A DNA stretch of 64,000 nucleotides from Aculops lycopersici. Taxonomy: Eukaryota; Arthropoda; Arachnida; Trombidiformes; Eriophyidae. The stretch covers positions 11,839,329 to 11,903,328 of the forward strand of contig WNKI01000001.1 in the NCBI GenBank assembly GCA_015350385.1, in the 5' to 3' direction. Positions 23,595 to 35,300 of the stretch are shown here, piece after piece; positions within the stretch are counted from its first letter, which is position 1; the number at the start of each line of letters is the position of its first letter. The position numbers and the translations under genes were made by a program. The notes below the pieces were generated by a model. It did no database searches and was not told where the DNA came from. It saw nothing but the letters and a program-made list of their open reading frames with translations.

Positions 23595-24518
23595 AAATAG
23601 AGCGATGATTTGTGTGATAATAATTGGGGATCATGGCCTAAGATTATAATAATAAACCATCACAAGCGTGTACTCAACTTCCTAATAATTAACTTGATGT
23701 TGCCAGGATACTTTCACATTGTCTTTCGAATTTTGCTATGCTGCTTGCTAAAGTCCACCTGGTTTTTTTCATGTCAATCATGTTGACAAGACCATCATAA
23801 CGACTATTGAAATCAAGATCTAGCCCAAAGCGAAAGCAACAAGTGGTTCGAGTATCGACAAATGGGATCGACTGTGTGAATTTGTCCCCTTTCGTCAAAG
23901 TCTGTCTTCAACTGCTCTAGCACTCATCGATAGACTAACTCAAAAATAGAAGCGAAAACTTGTCTTGCTAGGTAGTCTATTTGAGTGAATTAATTAGTCT
24001 TCCAAGTCATTGGTTAAGGGGAATTTGTAGTTATACCAAGTGAACAAGGGTCTACGTGGCTGTGGTAGACGAGACGTTTTGTTGGTAAATTGAGTCGCGC
24101 ACACGTCAACCACTTGTTATATGGAGCCTCAACTACTCATTCTACGCCGACTCATTCGTTGAACGCTCACCTAGGCTGTGACGTTCGAGTCGTGATCTCA
24201 GATTGCATTTGGAGTTAACAAATCTTTGCGGCGAAGGCCGCAGTAAATGGGGCCGTCTAGCTGCCCACCTGTCGATTAGCTGCCGGTTTTGCGCTGTTCC
24301 CAGGGTCGCTGCTCGCAAATTTGTACAGGTGCTTTCTCATAGAAAGGAGCATAGTAAAAATTGCAATTGGATCAGTCGAGTCCATTTGGATAGTGATCGC
24401 CAGATATCTTAAGCGGAGAAACTTTTATCATTGCTAGCTCTAGTTTTTCTCGTTCATCTCCAAATTTTGTGAGTGTCAACCAAAGTAAAGCCATCTCAAA
24501 GGCTCAACAAAGAACAAG
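23595..24518. other. Intergenic, SDR 3' region and acyl-CoA reductase 5' region
   Basis: There is no supported gene. Open frames on either strand here are short and without recognisable content. The last few hundred bases are the likely promoter/5' UTR of the fatty acyl-CoA reductase. Confidence 0.45.
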
Positions 24519-26958
24519 ATGGCTTACGATATGCCACGAGAGGATCCAGACTCGGACTTGATCGATGAGATGCTGACGCATCTCCAATCGAACTACGCCG
24601 ACCAAGAGCCTGCCTCAGAGGTGGCCAAGTTTTACGCCAACCGAAGTGTATTTGTCACTGGAGCAACAGGTTTCATCGGAAAGGTAATTATCAGCTTTAA
24701 GATCACTTGAGCCACAGCAAGGGCTATGTCCAGCTTGCCTATCAGCGCTGCTGCTCCTTGCACAATCGGGTTCACACGAAATCGGGATCAGATGACTAAT
24801 GAGGCGAATCAGCTTATTAACGTCTTCATCCTACTAATCGCATGATTGATTTCAAACAAATCAACAGGCGATAGTTGAAAAATTGGTGCGTTCGTGTCGT
24901 GACATCAAGCGAATCTATTTGCTCGTTAGAGAGAAACGAGGCAAGGACACAAAAGAGCGACTTCATGACCTGTTGCAGGCTCAGGTAAGTTTATCTGCCT
25001 CTTTGATTTCTCTGGTTGTTTCCCTTCACATGAAACGAGCTACCTCTTATCAGACTGATTATAGCGGAGTATTAATTATATTCCCCTCTGTAACCGACTG
25101 AATTTTATAATGTCACGTTTTATCATGCATCATTTCCGCGTAATTTGGACTCGTATAGATTTTCAATAGAATCAAGGCGTATAAAGGCGGAAATGAGTTA
25201 CTTCTGGAGAAGATACGCGCTATCAAAGGCGATATTACACTACCCAATTTCGGTATATCACCTGAAGATTTAGTGGAACTGAGGAGTGATGTTAGCATTG
25301 TTTTCAACTCGGCGGCTACGGTTCGTTTCGTGGAGCCCATTGACGCGGCTGTCCGCAACAACATTCAAAGTGTTAGCGAGCTTGCAAATTTTTGCGATCA
25401 GCTGGACAATCTGCAAGCATTAGTACATCTATCGACAGCCTATTCGAATTGTCATAAGCGCGATACCATTTATGAGGTCTTCTATGAGCCCCCAACCCGA
25501 GGAGAGCAGATCATTTCTGCGATGGATCATTTGAAGGCATTGTCGAGTTCGATTCATTCGTATCCTAGCGTCAAGTCTTCAACTAAAGATAACGGTGACG
25601 ACAATAAGACAAGTGGCGACTACGAGCGCGATGCTTGCGAGTTGCAAACGTTCTATTTTGATGACGACTACACCAACAGAGACAAGCAACAGCAGGCCGC
25701 AGCTCTATCAACTTCCATGGATAGTATACTGGAAGTGTTTAGCCGTTCTGTCCTAAAATGCTCTAATAGGCCTAATACTTACACTTTCACCAAGGCCATC
25801 AGCGAGGGCCACCTGTTAGATTTGATGACAGCTCGCAGTGATCGCTACTTGGGCGAGGGAAAGATTCCGGTTGCAATTGTGCGACCATCTATTGTGGGCG
25901 GCGCGTGGCGCGAGCCGGATGTTGGTAGTGTGGACAGTTTTAATGGGCCAACTGGAGCGATGCTGTCCCTGTACACTGGAGCCCTCCAAGCGATGCCAGG
26001 TAACGGTCAGCGAGTGGCCGACATGGTGCCAGTTGATATGGTGGTTAATATGGTCTTATCTTGCGGCTGGTATTTGGTTAGCGAGCGCGAGAAGCAGACG
26101 GCTACTTCCGGTGAACGCTCCGAGTCGTCAAATGATAAAATTAGATCAACCAAAAACAGCGAGCGAGACTCTTCGGCTGAGAAAATGATCAAGAAAGACA
26201 AGGGAATTTATGTGTTTAACTTTGTCAGTGGCTACAGGAATCCGCTAAGATGGCATCAAGTCACTGATATGATCCACATATTGGCCTACAAATTTCCAAG
26301 CAAATTTTTAGTTCGCTTACCAAGTTCGTATTTTATTGAAGCGGGTAAATTTTACAATCTATATGACTTCGTGAATCACAAGTTACCTGCTTTGGTCATC
26401 GATTTTGTCAAAAGCAAACTACTTAAACAAGAGTTAACTTCACGCACCAGTGCAGTGGCTGCCTACAATCGCATCAGACAAATGACCGAAACTCTCACCC
26501 CGTTCACCTCAAATCAATGGCGGTTATGCGATTCAAATGTCTGTGCTCTTTACGAGAAACTATCTCCGATAGATAGACAATTGTTTCAGTTTGATATTAC
26601 AAAAATCAAGTGGAATGATTATATTAGGAATTATATGATTGGTGCGCGGATATACACTCTACGCGATGCGCCCAAGAACGTTCCGGCTGCTAAGCGCCGC
26701 CTACAAATGTAAGTATCCGAGGAGACATATCTAGTCTCTTCTAGACAGGGTTGTAAACGACAGATGATTGACTGATCTCTCTTTTCGCCAAAATAACCAC
26801 TGAAAAAACACTGAACCACAAAAAATCATAGGCGTCAGCGGATTAACTGGTTGCTCATGGCAATAGGACTAATTTTGGTTTATTGTCTATTCTTTCGGCA
26901 GCCGGAAATCGAGACGGCGCTCATTCGTTTTCTGGCAGGACTGGTCGGATGGCCTTAG
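24519..26958 (+). CDS. Fatty acyl-CoA reductase
   Basis: This enzyme reduces fatty acyl-CoA to fatty alcohol with NADPH, supplying wax esters or ether lipids at ER/peroxisome membranes. I read four exons: 24519-24683, 24868-24984, 25159-26708 and 26832-26958, with in-phase GTAATT/GTAAGT donors, giving 652 residues. The Rossmann motif VTGATGFIGK is split at the first intron. IYLLVREKRGKDTKERL follows, then the active-site YTFTKAISEG (YxxxK), VRPSIVGGAWREP, and the FAR_C domain. The last exon encodes the C-terminal hydrophobic segment WLLMAIGLILVYCLFF usual in this family. An acidic, Gln-rich insertion (about residues 185-235) and a second one near 370-395 make it longer than the usual 500-540. 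Many arthropods carry expanded FAR sets; subfamily is not assigned. Confidence 0.92.
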
Positions 26959-27449
26959 ATGATCGATTGATTTGTGACATTCTGAGTTCAGGCTTCTTGA
27001 CTTCAATGAGCTAGACAGGAAAGGATCCACCTAGATGCAAAAAAACGCCGACAAGCTAACGAACCAGATAATCGCCCTTCTAGCTCGCGAAAACAGGCAC
27101 GCTTAGGATTCTAATACACAAACGTACAAAAATATACATCTAAGTATATTAATAGGATATCAGACTATTCCAAGAAGGGCACAAAATAAATGGTCATGTT
27201 ATACCATGATGATGATCGATTTCTGTAGTTATAACTCTATACGATTAAAACAGTGATTTTTGTGGAAACTTTAACCAAGTGACAACTCGACACCTCTAAC
27301 TTGAATCATCGTGAGATCCACCGAGCCCTTCGTTAAGTCTTTATGTGAAGTAGGGCATCCTTTGAGGAGCTAATCGGTGGCTGCGGTTGAGGATTGTTGA
27401 TGGCATGATTCTATAACCTATGGAATGAGTTTAGTATTCGCTGGAATCA
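26959..27449. other. Convergent 3' interval
   Basis: This is the 3' flank between the acyl-CoA reductase stop and the stop of the minus-strand syntaxin. An AATAAA lies at about 27185. No gene was seen. Confidence 0.5.
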
Positions 27450-27833
27450 TTACAGTATAGCCAATGCTAAGATGATGGCAGCTAATATCACAATGATAAA
27501 CCACAAGCAGCAAGTGCTCGACTTTTTGGTGACTAGTTTGATGTTGCGAACATTCTTGTCCAAATTCTCCCGAGTCCTGGTCATTCCGTTGTCAATATCA
27601 TCTATGATTTCATTGTGGACATCTACTTCTGTTGCAATTTCATTTGCCATGAATTTTTGGCGTTTGATCGCTTCGCCTAATCTATCTAGTCCTCCTTCAT
27701 GATCTCGAAGCGCCTGCTCTTCGGTTGTTTCATATGTTCGTACAGGGTTCTTAAGAAGTCTTGAGGTGTCGTCATCATCGTCGCTTCCATCGCTCACCCA
27801 GGCTGAACTCGGCCCAGCTCGACCTGATTGCAT
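27450..27833 (-). CDS. Short syntaxin-8-like Qc-SNARE
   Basis: A 127-residue tail-anchored SNARE, most like syntaxin-8, the Qc-SNARE of late endosome fusion (with STX7, VTI1B and VAMP7/8). It has an acidic N-terminus, a SNARE motif of about residues 37-98 (EEQALRDHEGGLDRLGEAI; NEIIDDI), the KKSSTC juxtamembrane signature, and a TM anchor (LWFIIVILAAIILALAIL). STX8 is normally about 235 residues with an N-terminal helical domain. That domain is absent here, and the head-to-head DPH5 start 262 bp away leaves no room for it. The zero-layer residue, normally Gln (STX8 LDEQNEIIDD), is His73 (VDVHNEIIDD). BET1 is an alternative because of size, but the sequence fits STX8 better. Confidence 0.82.
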   Translation of the reverse strand: MQSGRAGPSSAWVSDGSDDDDDTSRLLKNPVRTYETTEEQALRDHEGGLDRLGEAIKRQKFMANEIATEVDVHNEIIDDIDNGMTRTRENLDKNVRNIKLVTKKSSTCCLWFIIVILAAIILALAIL

Positions 27834-28094
27834 CTTATATGATTAAAAATAGTAGTTTATGAATAAAATATTTTGAATACTTAGCAATAATATGTGATCC
27901 GATCGATTCCTACATTTTGATGATATATTTTCAACAAAAGCTCATGTTTGTTTACATGCGCAAAGCGCGTGAAAAAACAGCGACAAATTTCACTTGCAAA
28001 GAGTCACCTGTGCGATTCTATTATTTTCTATGTGATTCACAACACGTGGGTCAATGTCGTTATTACATCGATCTGATATATTTGAGCTATTATC
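27834..28094. promoter_or_regulatory. Divergent promoter, STX8-like / DPH5
   Basis: 261 bp separate two head-to-head ATGs, so both promoters must lie here or overlap. The interval is AT-rich, with CACGTG (E-box) at about 28043. No TATA box is convincingly placed. Confidence 0.5.
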
Positions 28095-28970
28095 ATGCTT
28101 TACCTCGTCGGTCTAGGTTTGGGAGATGCAAAGGACATCACCCTTAAGGGGTTAGAGATAGTCAAGAAAGTCTCCAAGGTTTATCTTGAAAACTATACAT
28201 CAATATTATGTTGCGACCACAAAGAACTAGAAGAACTTTATGGGAGACCTCTCATTGTGGCAGATCGTGATATGATGGAACAAGGATGCCGTGAGATATT
28301 AGATGCAGCTGAGACAGGCGGCGCCGCGGTTTTAGTTGTAGGAGACCCCCTTAACGCCACAACCCACACCGATCTATTGCTACGGGCAGCAAGTAGAAAG
28401 ATTCCATATCAGATTGTCCACAATGCATCAATTTTGAATGCAGTTGCATGTTGCGGATTACAAATTTACAACTTTGGTGAGACAGTATCAATACCATTTT
28501 GGACTGACACTTGGAAGCCAGAGAGTTTCTATGATAAAATTTTGAAGAATAGAAATAACAAATTGCATACCCTGTGCTTGCTTGACATCAAAGTCAAGGA
28601 GCCAAACCTGGAACTAATGATGAAAGGTATTGAGAAATACGACCCTCCCCGTTTCATGTCTGTTAGCCAAGCCGCCTCCCAACTTGTTGCCATAATTAAC
28701 CGGAGAAATATTTCGATACAAGCAGGTGATGATGAAGCAGAAGATGGGGAGCCTATCAACCAGCAATACCCAAATCTGGAAGAGACTCAGATTTGCATCG
28801 GCCTTGCCAGAGTGGGAAATTCAGATCAAAAGATTGTTAAAACCACACTGGTCGAGGCTCGAAATGTCGACATGGGCCCTCCTCTGCACTCATTAGTCAT
28901 ACCTGGTGATATGCATCCACTTGAAGAGGAAATGATTGATCTATTTGCCAGACCTGTGGATGGAAATTGA
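28095..28970 (+). CDS. DPH5: Diphthine methyl ester synthase (DPH5)
   Basis: An SAM-dependent methyltransferase that methylates the modified histidine of elongation factor 2 in diphthamide synthesis (cytosol). The 291-residue product matches the family across its length: MLYLVGLGLGDAKDITLKGL, VYLENYTSIL, VVGDPLNATTHTDLLLRA, IPYQIVHNASILNAVACCGL, FGETVSIPFWTDTWKPESFY, and the end IPGDMHPLEEEMID. Length is typical (about 285). Single exon with AATAAA at about 28986. It is convergent with NADK2, stop to stop 250 bp apart. Confidence 0.97.
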   Translation: MLYLVGLGLGDAKDITLKGLEIVKKVSKVYLENYTSILCCDHKELEELYGRPLIVADRDMMEQGCREILDAAETGGAAVLVVGDPLNATTHTDLLLRAASRKIPYQIVHNASILNAVACCGLQIYNFGETVSIPFWTDTWKPESFYDKILKNRNNKLHTLCLLDIKVKEPNLELMMKGIEKYDPPRFMSVSQAASQLVAIINRRNISIQAGDDEAEDGEPINQQYPNLEETQICIGLARVGNSDQKIVKTTLVEARNVDMGPPLHSLVIPGDMHPLEEEMIDLFARPVDGN

Positions 28971-29220
28971 CACCTAGGATACCTGAATAAAAATGAAAAC
29001 TTGTATTTATCAATAACTAAACTATCACTCAAACTCTTAGCCATTTTACGTCGGGAAGTCAACTCCTGGACGTAATGTGCCCAGTTAGGATTTACGTTTC
29101 CATTCACATTCTCGCTTTCTCTTGTATGCCTCGACTTAAGATCGAAGGCATGGTATCAATCTCTCTTAGGCTTGTGAGAGGTGATCTCCAATCTTTGTAT
29201 TACATATCGGCCGGCGTCCC

Positions 29221-31007
29221 TCAATCAATTGATATTGTCTTCAAGGCATCCTCATCATACATCTCCATTAGAGCATAACTACCATCATTGAAGGGATAAA
29301 ATTGGCAACCATCAAGCACCAGGCAAGCATTTTGCATCCGAGATTTGACCTCAATCCTTTTGGCATGGCCTCTGTGACTGTGGCCCATTGCAGAGGCGTA
29401 ATCGACTGGGTCCCTGATCGAATAAGCCATTATCGGTTCAGTTGATGGAAAAGTAAGTGTTTGATTAAATTGCCTAGTGATCTCACCAATCATATCCAGG
29501 TTGTCTGTTGGGACTTTCGTTGATGTTGTCACCTTGTTTATAATGGACACTATCGATTGCATTTGCTGTTCTGTCAATTTGTTAATGTTGTAATACCACG
29601 AAGTTGATCCAGTTCCCGTGCATACAGTCAACCCTGAGCTCTTCATTTTGATCAGTCTATTGTTATCAACTGACAGTTCATAATAGGATACTCTAGCGCT
29701 GAGAGTCTCGCCAACAAAAACCTCATTTAGCGCACGTTCCCTTAACTCTCTTATTTTATACACAGTCTTTCCATCGACAGTCTTGAAAGATTTTCTTGTC
29801 ATATCAAAACCGGATTGGGTGAAATCGTGATGGTGGTCAGTGGATGTGCCACTTGAGCTTACAGAATCGCTCATCGAGTGACTGTGGTGCTGAAATTGAT
29901 GGCTTGTGGCGTTTTGTTGGTTGTGTAACAATGAAGGACTCTCATCAGACGAGCTGGAGTTGTGCAACTCACTATTGGTATTCGAAGAAGTGTTACTATG
30001 CTTTGGAGACGATGATACTTGTTGCTTTTGTGGTTGCTGGTGCTTGTGGCTCGGGTCATCTGTATCCATTGGCTGCTGTTGATTCAGTTGACCTGATTGA
30101 CTTTTAGCCAGTTGAGCAATATCAGTTTGTGACATACTTGTAGTTGTGCTATTTGGCGGTAAAACCGCGGGATATCTCCCCGGATTCAAGGGATTTTGCA
30201 TCTGCAGTGAGTGCTGCAAAGGCGAACGGCTTCTAGTCAGCGAAGTTTGATCTTGACTGTCATCTTGATCTAGGAATTGGTTGATTCCTTTCAAATCATA
30301 TCTAATATCGTTCAACTCCTTTGGCTCTTCCTCAGCCGCCTCACCTATCAGTGTGACCCTCAATCTCTGCTTATATTGCCATTGGAATTTGCCCAACTTC
30401 AATAGCTCAATAACTTCGTCGAACTTGTTGGAATACTTGCTTGGCAGACAAAGATGACCAACCGATTTTGTGGGATCACTGTTGACACCAATAACGGGCT
30501 TGTCTCGGTTGTTGACCTTTGAGGCAGCCATGAGAAAGGTGCCATCTCCTCCGCTTGTAATGATGACATCAGCCCACCTGATCTTCTCTTCAGTGTAACC
30601 AAATCGATCGACTGTCAGGTATTCAATGTTATTCTTTGCTAAAACAGATTCAATTTGAAGGAGGCAGGACTTTTGAACTTGATCATAGTGCCTCAGTGAC
30701 TCATAGACGGATCCTCTCTGGCTAAGCTGTTTTGTTGTTATTGATAGTAATTGGATTAAATGAGTTAGTTTGGTTCTGATATTTTGACAGAGTTCAATTT
30801 AAACAATATGATGGAGGTACTTACATTAACTGCTAGCTGTTCCTCAGACAAATTTGGATGACATAATCTTTCGTATTCTAGGCGTGAAAATTTTCTCAAA
30901 ACAAGCGCCTTCTTGGGCAAAAATGACTTTTCTGTCATGATTGAAATAGTTCTTCTAAACAGAAAGTGCGAGACTCTTTTGTCAACGATATGTGATAGCA
31001 ATAACAT
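29221..31007 (-). CDS. NADK2: Mitochondrial NAD kinase 2
   Basis: This enzyme phosphorylates NAD to NADP in mitochondria. Two exons, 31007-30825 and 30726-29221, join in phase 0 over a 98-bp intron (GTAAGT...ACAG) and give 562 residues. The basic N-terminus (HIVDKRVSHFLFRRTISIM) could be a mitochondrial presequence. The catalytic core shows RWADVIITSGGDGTFLMAAS (GGDG motif), KPVIGVNSDPTKSVGHLCLP, RALNEVFVGETLSARVSYYE, SGLTVCTGTGSTSW and ACLVLDGCQFYPFNDGS, as in human NADK2. A Ser/Gln/His-rich insertion of roughly 110 residues lies between the substrate-binding half and RALNEVF. The start ATG lies inside the 3' end of the Gemin7 frame. An internal Met24 (30938) lies beyond it. Confidence 0.93.
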
Positions 31008-31386
31008 CGTTGAGTCTCAATAGTGCACTTGATTGCGTGCCGATGGGCGTTTTGAGGTCATTTATAAGTATGTGAGTAAGATTTGTATCACAAAAGGCAA
31101 ATAGACCAGATAACGTACGACCCACTGAACTACCGGAGTCACTCAAGAAAGTTATGTCAACTTTCTTTTGTAGATTTGTATTACTGTTATCTTGTTCCTC
31201 TATTGTCTTCTCCTGTATTGGCTGTTGGTCCAATATTATTTGTTGTAAGACAGAGTAATTATTCTCTTCTTTTTGTTTCTCTATTGGTTTGTTGTTGATG
31301 TTGTTTGTGGCTGATGGTTGTTGCGGCGTTTGCGTCAATATCAGTAGCTCTCGCAAAAAGGCTTCACGCATTCGATGGACATCCAT
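30982..31386 (-). CDS. GEMIN7: Gemin7, SMN complex subunit
   Basis: A 134-residue protein of the SMN complex, which assembles Sm rings on spliceosomal snRNAs; Gemin7 has an Sm-like fold and pairs with Gemin6. The diagnostic match is at the C-terminus: DLKTPIGTQSSALLRLNDVI followed by AITYR (human QLQTPIGVQAEALLRCSDII), preceded by LSGLFAFCDTNLTHILIND. The N-terminal helix MREAFLRELLIL aligns with the human RERYLRSLLAM. A Gln/Asn-rich spacer (about 20-70) is inserted. Its stop (30984-30982) falls 26 bases inside the NADK2 frame, in another frame and on the same strand. This implies a shared two-cistron message or nested transcripts. Confidence 0.88.
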   Translation of the reverse strand: MDVHRMREAFLRELLILTQTPQQPSATNNINNKPIEKQKEENNYSVLQQIILDQQPIQEKTIEEQDNSNTNLQKKVDITFLSDSGSSVGRTLSGLFAFCDTNLTHILINDLKTPIGTQSSALLRLNDVIAITYR

Positions 31387-32301
31387 TGGCGACTCTAGCT
31401 AGCGGTTGGCATGAATGGTTAGTTATCAATCTGGACAAATAGTGGTGCCAACAAACAAAAAGTGGTTGCAAATGATCGTCGACGTTATGTAATAACAAGA
31501 AGAAGTGGTGTTTTTGTTTGTGTTTGCTATCTGGCGCGTCAAGTCTCATTGAGAGTACCGTTCGCACACATGCTATCTTTGCTGCAAATGGATTGCAGAG
31601 CAAGCAAAGTTAAAATGCACTGAGATCCATGCGAACGAGATTCGCCGCCGCTGCAGCTGCGGCGCTTACTTGTCAGTGCATGCTTCGTGCACTCAACTAC
31701 AGGACTCTGCAAAAGAGTAAATCTAGGGCTAGGGCAAGACACTGGGTCAGGTGGTTTTTATGCCCTTTGGTTGTCTGGTTTGTACTATCTGATCGCGGGT
31801 TCCATGATTCTAATTATTTGATTAATCACGCTGCATCAATTGATTGTCGTCACACATTGTGAATGTCGATAAGTGACTCAACTTGCGCATTCGTCTCAGT
31901 GCACGAGAGACTTAAGACAGATGACTCCTCTTCTCATCGACAGGACACTTGGATATAATACTTGGTTGTGCCTCTTTGCTTAGACTCAATATCAATTTGG
32001 GCGACAACTGATAAGATCATCATGACTGTAATCGATGTATTTGCAAGAGATCACCAGTCATTTTCATATCTTAGTAAGGCGCCTGAGATAGCACGCATGT
32101 TGCCAAGATGAGAACCTTGGTGACGATTTCTCGTCACCGTCTCCTCGGGTCTACTTGGACTCTTGCTCTAGGATCTCTTTAATCAATATTTTAGTTAGTA
32201 TTTTTATCGAGAAATTAATAAATTTCACTCCAAACTGATCTTATTTAGCCCAATTGTTTTAAATTTTTTACCAGTTCAGATGAACTATTAATCATTTTGT
32301 T
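31387..32301. promoter_or_regulatory. Divergent interval, Gemin7-NADK2 / PEP-synthase-like
   Basis: A 915-bp interval between head-to-head genes. The only structure noted is an imperfect GC palindrome, CGCCGC-TGCAGCT-GCGGCG, at about 31648-31666. The right third is AT-rich. No gene was recognised. Confidence 0.4.
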
Positions 32302-35300
32302 ATGGCCCCCGTCAGTTCTAAACAAATAGAAAAGCTCGCTCGTGAGGCGAAGAGGAGCCGCGTCAACCGGTGTTATGATATCAAATGTTTTAGGACTGCC
32401 GATGTCCACGATAGTGGTATTATTCAAAGAGAGAGCGTTGCTGAATTCGATCGAGTTGTGATCGATGAATCGAGCAACGAATCGATCGCCTATTTTGCAT
32501 TTGACCGCGAGGGATCTCATCTTCAAGTGACTCTATCGATTTGGAGCTTGTATTCAAGTTGCGACAAAGAGCTCCAATCGCCTTCAAAGTATCGCCTTGG
32601 AAGTATCAAATTTACCTACTATAACGCGCAGGACAAGAGCAAGTATTGTTATCAAACAGAGGAATTGATCGACTATGAGGAGAAAAATGGGAAAAAATTT
32701 GAGTTTGAAACAAGAAACGTCTACTCAATTGGCTCGCTAAGTATCGAAATCAAGTCTTCATATGCATTATCGCGTATTTTATTCAATGGAGTTATCAATA
32801 GAATAGATGGGGATGGAAGAGAGGAAAAAGTTTCTGCTAGGATTTCAATCTCTACTCATCCAACTTGCGATAAATTCGACTACCGCTACAGGTTCTCAGC
32901 TAAATTCCTAGCGCAGATGATACAGAGATGCAAGCCAGCTGACTTGGAGGAAGTTGAGAGGATAAAAAATCTTCTGCTCGAAAATAGGGTTGACCAGTCG
33001 ATGATGTTCCAGGGACAAATTGAGATTTTGACCGATCAACCGACAATTACTCAGCACTTTGTAGTTTGGGGCTCCAAGGTAAAGCGCGTTGTGGATCCAA
33101 TCAACGAGATGAACTCCGAGGAAGAAAACTCAAGTGAAACTCTAGTCGTTTGGTCAGAGGCTGGCACTTTGATCCACTTGAATAGATCACTCAAGTATCC
33201 AAATCTCGTCTTTGGTATGGTTCAAAATACTTTCGATTACGCGGGACACTTTTACGACGTTAAGTTGCTGCAAAGGGACGGAAGTGATGCAACTAAAGAG
33301 ATTACTTTTGATCAGCTTAGTTCATTTATGAGCTTGAATGATGATTACATCATACAGGTGAGATCGTTTCAAACGAAGGTTTATAACATCAAGTTGAACT
33401 CCTTCAAGGTGGATCCAACACAACCAATCAAGTCGTCAACAATCTTGTCAACCTCAGCCGACATCAACAACCTCCCAGGATTTGCCTACGCCTTTGAGAC
33501 TCACATGGGTAAGGATTTGAAGAATGCACAGTCGAAATTGTGGTCCATACGACTGGGCGATGATCGGATGGGAAATCAGCTAGCAAGTGAGCAATTGCTT
33601 GGTGGAAAAGGTAACTCCTTGTTCGAGTTACAACAGATGAGCCACAAAACACTCGCTCTCGAGGCAGCGAAAGTTAGCGTTCCAAAGGGTCTAGTTGTTA
33701 GTTGTATTGCGTATCAACTTTGGTTGTCAAGTAGCCCACTGATTGCAAACTCAATTCGAGAGCTAGATGCGACGAGACGCGCGTTGGCCGCAAGATCCTT
33801 CTACACAAACCCAATGTCAGACAGACACTTGAGTCTGGGACAGGCTCAGCAAATCATAAGGGATCAGTGCAAAAAGACCAGTTTAGTCATGAACTCCTGT
33901 CCCTTGCCGCCGATTTTGAGGAAACATCTCTATACGGAGTTGTTGAAATTGTTTTCCGAAGATGAACTTAGAGACAATCCATTGTTGGAGGATAGTGACA
34001 ACTTGGCTAGTCCAATCGAGAGGCCAAATAAAAAGTTGTTTGCAGTTAGATCCTCTGCCGTCGGCGAGGACTCAATCGAAACCTCGGCGGCGGGCCAAAT
34101 GAGGACAATACTCGATGCTTGTGGATTCAATTCGATTTGCAGCGCCATAGTCGAGTGCTGGAGCAGCCAGTTTGAATTGGAGGCGGTCACATACAAAACT
34201 CATAATGGTTTGCCAATCAATATGCCGATGGCGGTGGTTGTGCAGGAGCTAATACACTGCAAGATGGCTGGCGTAGCGGCAACCTGTGATCCACTGACCG
34301 GAAACAAGGGAGAGCTACAAATCTTGGCCAACTTGGAGCTCGGCGAAGGAGTAGTTTCCGGTAAGCAAACAGACACTATACGCGTTAGTATATCTTCTCT
34401 GCTAAAGTGGAATCCCCAATCAGAATCCTACGATGGACATCTCAATGTTAAGGAGGCAAAAAATTACATAAGAAAACAAACAGACTCAAAGACAAAATGC
34501 TGTCTCAATGATCAACAAGTGGTTGCCCTTTCAAACTTGCTGCTATCTCTGCGACGAGCGAGTGCGGTCAAGGATAGAGAAATTGAATGGGGTATAACAG
34601 GTGGTGGAGACGATGGGGATTCTAGTTCCTCGTCGTCGTCGTCGTCGTCTTCTTCCAATTTAAGTGGGGTGAGCGACCGGGATCTTAGGATTCACCTGTT
34701 GCAATCGAGGCCGTTAACTCATTTGCATCGGCTAAACACCTACGAAATCGATCATGAGCTCGACTATGGGTTTAGTTCGCCCATGGAAATTGTTAGTCGC
34801 GCAAACCTAGGCGAGGTCATGCCGGGTGCCTTGTGTCCCCTGAACTCAACCTACTTCCATCCTATAGTAGGAAGTTCCGATACCAATAAACCCTTTGAGA
34901 AGATGCACACCAAGAAAATGTTTGCTTCCGATACCTTTGCCTACTATGGCGGCATGGCAATGATGGTTCTCACTTATACAGACTCAATCAGCAGGTTTAT
35001 GATGTTCAAGGGACCGGAAGGGGATCTGAAGAGAGCGATGGTTGACGCAATGATTGGAACTGCCCTAGAGGCCGATGGTCGCGGTGCAAACCCAAAGCAC
35101 ATTGAGTTTTTAAACGAAAAATCAAATCCAATTCCGAAACCTAGACAAATTAGTCTGGCCATGCTCCTGGCACTAGACTCCAAGGTTCTCGAGGGTTACA
35201 CGAGATTTAAGATGAGAAGGGTTCAAAATTTGAAGTTGATTGAGGATTTGCATGGAATCGAGGAGTTTATTGAGCGAATGGAATCAAAGTTTACGGTTAA

